DNA of 64,000 bases from Struthidea cinerea (lineage: Eukaryota; Chordata; Aves; Passeriformes; Corcoracidae): NCBI GenBank assembly GCA_013397865.1, contig VZTI01003255.1, positions 434,001 to 498,000 on the forward strand, read 5' to 3'. Below are positions 61,601 through 64,000 of this stretch, in pieces (positions within the stretch are counted from its first letter, which is position 1; each line of letters opens with the position of its first letter). The notes beneath the pieces were generated by a model. That model had not been told where the DNA came from and searched no databases. It saw only the letters and a list, made by a program, of their open reading frames with translations. The translations under genes and the position numbers were made by a program.

Positions 61601-63530
61601 AAATCCAGTTCTTTCACCGTACTGACTTGAATAGCTATTCTTTTTGCTAGGACCAGCACAAGCTGACTAAGTTCCGCAGTGTATCAGTACTTCACTTCCA
61701 CCAAAATCATCACATTGACAATTCTAGTACCACATCTTCTAAATCTGCTATGAACTGGGTGGTACTCAAAAGACTAATTCCTTCTCCATGCTATCACTGT
61801 TGTGCAAACAACTGTGCTATGGTGTCAAGAAAAGATGTGGCAGGCACATTTATTTTACCCAAAGGTAACGAAAAATGCTTCATGTGCCTACAGCTGTTGC
61901 AAATCTTTCATGGAAAACTGTTTAAGGACTTGAGTAAGCTGTATAAAGATGGTCTCTTCATTTGGTTTACTTACTATAGCAGGAATGCTTATAAATAGGT
62001 ATCTGGAGCTTTTTGTTTGCATACATTGCTAACTAGCAACTGTGAAAATCATCCTGTATAAATAAGACTTTTCATATGGTATATTATTGAAACATAAATA
62101 ATAGAGCAAACAGAAATCAGGTTTTGGAAGGCCTTTCATCAAAAAATGTTGCTAAAAAGGCCATATCCTGAGAGTTGTTCTCCCAACAGGAGGCTTCAAC
62201 CAACATGGGACACACGCTTAGAAGTATGTTTCTACCTGTAATCCAGCAGTCTTAACTTCATAACAGAGGAAAGAGATCTAGAAATTACATTCACCAAGTT
62301 CTAGATAACAGTCAGTTCACTCTCAGGTAGTCAGCAAGTTCTCAGTTCAGTTGCTGAGTTCACTGTGCTGTTGGACATGTCCTAAGATATGAGAGAGATC
62401 CAAGTGGGGATAGCAGATAAAAGGAGATAGAAATGCTTCTAACATCAGGACTCACCTGGAGATCAGAGTGTGCTGATCTCTCCCATACAGGGTTCTTGTT
62501 ATACCATTAGTTTGTGGAATAGATTAAAAGAAGACACACGAGCACTGTGTTCACCAGCACAATAATGTGTTTGAAACAAATATGAGTAAAGAGTTGTAAT
62601 TGATCCCCACAAAAAAAAAGTGTGTGTCAGAGGAAGTAGTTCAGCACCGTAGTTTTACCTGAAAATTCATTGAACATTGTTTTCCTTTGTTCAACTTCTT
62701 TTATTTTCATAGCATATTAGTTCTCAACTTGACATTTGCTGCACGATCATTTGATTCAGAGTTTAAAAAAAAGCTTAACAAGGGGAAGAGATATGCAAAA
62801 TTAAAGGTTATTTATATTATCACTGGCAAAGACAGATGCTCAAAGAACTGTTAAAACTGATCTGAATCTCAAAACTTTTTAATGCTACAATCAAAAACAT
62901 GGCTAGAGCCTTGCTTCATTAAAGAAGCATAACTTACTTTAGTAACATAAGGCCTGAAAAAAACCAGCAAATAAAGGTGCTGTTGACAGGTGGAAGAAGG
63001 AAGGGCAGAAAATAGTTAATTATTTCAGAAGCTCCTGATCCTCCAGCGCACCCGAGGAACTCAATCACAGACACAGCCCAGAGGAAACCCATCCTACTAA
63101 GTCTGCTGCTCTTTGCTCTATTGCAGCAAATGACACTACAAGTGATTCTCTCCTTTCAACATTTCTTGCTAGTCATATTGGGATGAACAGAAATTCATCA
63201 GCTGTGGAAGTACTAAGGTACCCGTGAGAACTCACCAGAGAGTTAACTTCTTCCTTCTGCATGAAATCAGATTATCAGGCAAGGATAATAAGAATTAAAC
63301 AATATGGCACAGAGCACCATCTAGAGAAAAACAGACATAGGAATACTAACCCTGCCATGCTTTTTCCTCCAAATGAAATGGCACATGACAAGGGCAGAAA
63401 ATGAAAAACGAACATATTATTCCCAAAGCAGGACTATTAGTAAGATGAATTAAAGGAGAAAAGGGTTGGATATTCAGATACATATTTTAAATTGTGAAAA
63501 TTTATCCCAAAGCTACAAACATTTAGGAGA

Positions 63531-63546
63531 TTTATATCGATATAAA
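63531..63546. repeat. Perfect 16-bp AT-rich palindrome
   Basis: TTTATATCGATATAAA reads the same on both strands around a central CG. It is a short palindrome, possibly chance in AT-rich DNA. Confidence 0.9.
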
Positions 63547-64000
63547 GTAACATCAGACTTTTCAGAAGAATATTACTGTTAACAAGCTGCACTGGTGGCA
63601 GTCAAATCAGCAGCATTTTTAACTTTCTCCTGTTGATGTGACATAGATGGCTGACTGACCCACAAGCTGATGACTGTGCCCTTCAAAACACACTTTGGCC
63701 TCACCCTTATACAGAGGGAAAAAAGTGGAAAATTGGTGATTAAATTGCACTTTTCTTGCCCTGAGGTACCGATCCAGTAATGCTAGAACCAAATATGTTC
63801 TAATACGTAATGCTCAGACTTTTAAAAAGGTTAATCTTAATGGTAGTGGCCACTTAATTGGCCTAGCTTGCCTGCTGTGTCCACTGTCGTTCTAATAGAA
63901 GACATGAGAACTAACTATGCCCCGCAGTCAAATGGTCAGGCAAGATATAAAGCAATTTCCAGCAAATAGCCATTTATACTGAAGAGAAAATGAGAGAAAA

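Larger units (their letters stand above)
58526..64000. other. Unique DNA, no gene recognised
   Basis: Frames up to 85 codons (58638-58895, 61750-61998) have no domain I recognise. A diverged duplication at 61454-61600 and a 16-bp palindrome at 63531-63546 are listed separately. No RNA gene was seen. Confidence 0.45.

Noticed and set aside
1..64000. CRISPR array, operon, riboswitch or other prokaryotic system
   Set aside because: No regularly spaced direct repeats, no dense coding and clear bird transposable elements throughout.

Overview
The window looks like an AT-rich intergenic or deep intronic stretch of a bird nuclear genome. The evidence is repeat content: CR1 LINE fragments, several with the typical CR1 3' end (a short ATTCTATG-like direct repeat and no poly-A tail), and several kinds of endogenous-retrovirus solo LTR that I recognise from bird genomes. 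The LTR mix fits Neoaves, possibly a songbird, but this is recognition from memory and was not searched. I found no protein-coding gene, tRNA, rRNA or CRISPR array that I can support. The longest open frames lie inside GC-rich LTRs, in AT-rich tracts or in a GGTT microsatellite, and none matches a protein I know.

Layout. 1-1829 is unique AT-rich DNA with a perfect 12-bp hairpin and a 2 x 21 bp tandem duplication. An ERV solo LTR (1830-2404, minus) is followed by a decayed CR1 body (about 3070-4010, plus) that keeps recognisable endonuclease and reverse-transcriptase pieces with the middle missing. A weak CR1 tail (4721-4771), a pyrimidine-rich tract (6390-6800) and unique DNA follow. A 1.07-kb ERVL-type solo LTR (10173-11245, plus) has a near-perfect 5-bp target duplication. 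A CR1 tail (12873-12996), an LTR (16219-16851, minus), an LTR (18702-19507, plus) and two CR1 pieces (21511-21846 plus, 24311-24572 minus) come next.

Two related ERVK-type solo LTRs (25522-26077 and 35988-36545, both minus) each have a perfect but different 6-bp target duplication, so they are separate insertions. The DNA between and after them is mostly unique. It contains one undetermined base in a poly-T run (26698), a GGTT-rich microsatellite (30541-30657) and an ancient-looking repeat (38000-38175). Further right are a CR1 piece (39682-39955, minus), a second copy of the 1830 LTR family (46400-46992, minus), a 20-bp-stem hairpin (48472-48519), a 0.7-kb CR1 3' part (51400-52125, minus) and a third copy of that LTR family (54319-54871, plus). 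The last 9 kb is unique DNA with one possible ancient repeat (about 58420-58525).

No genes here work together. The interest lies in the transposable-element history, a few foldback structures and some stretches that might be conserved noncoding elements. These can only be tested by alignment to other birds.
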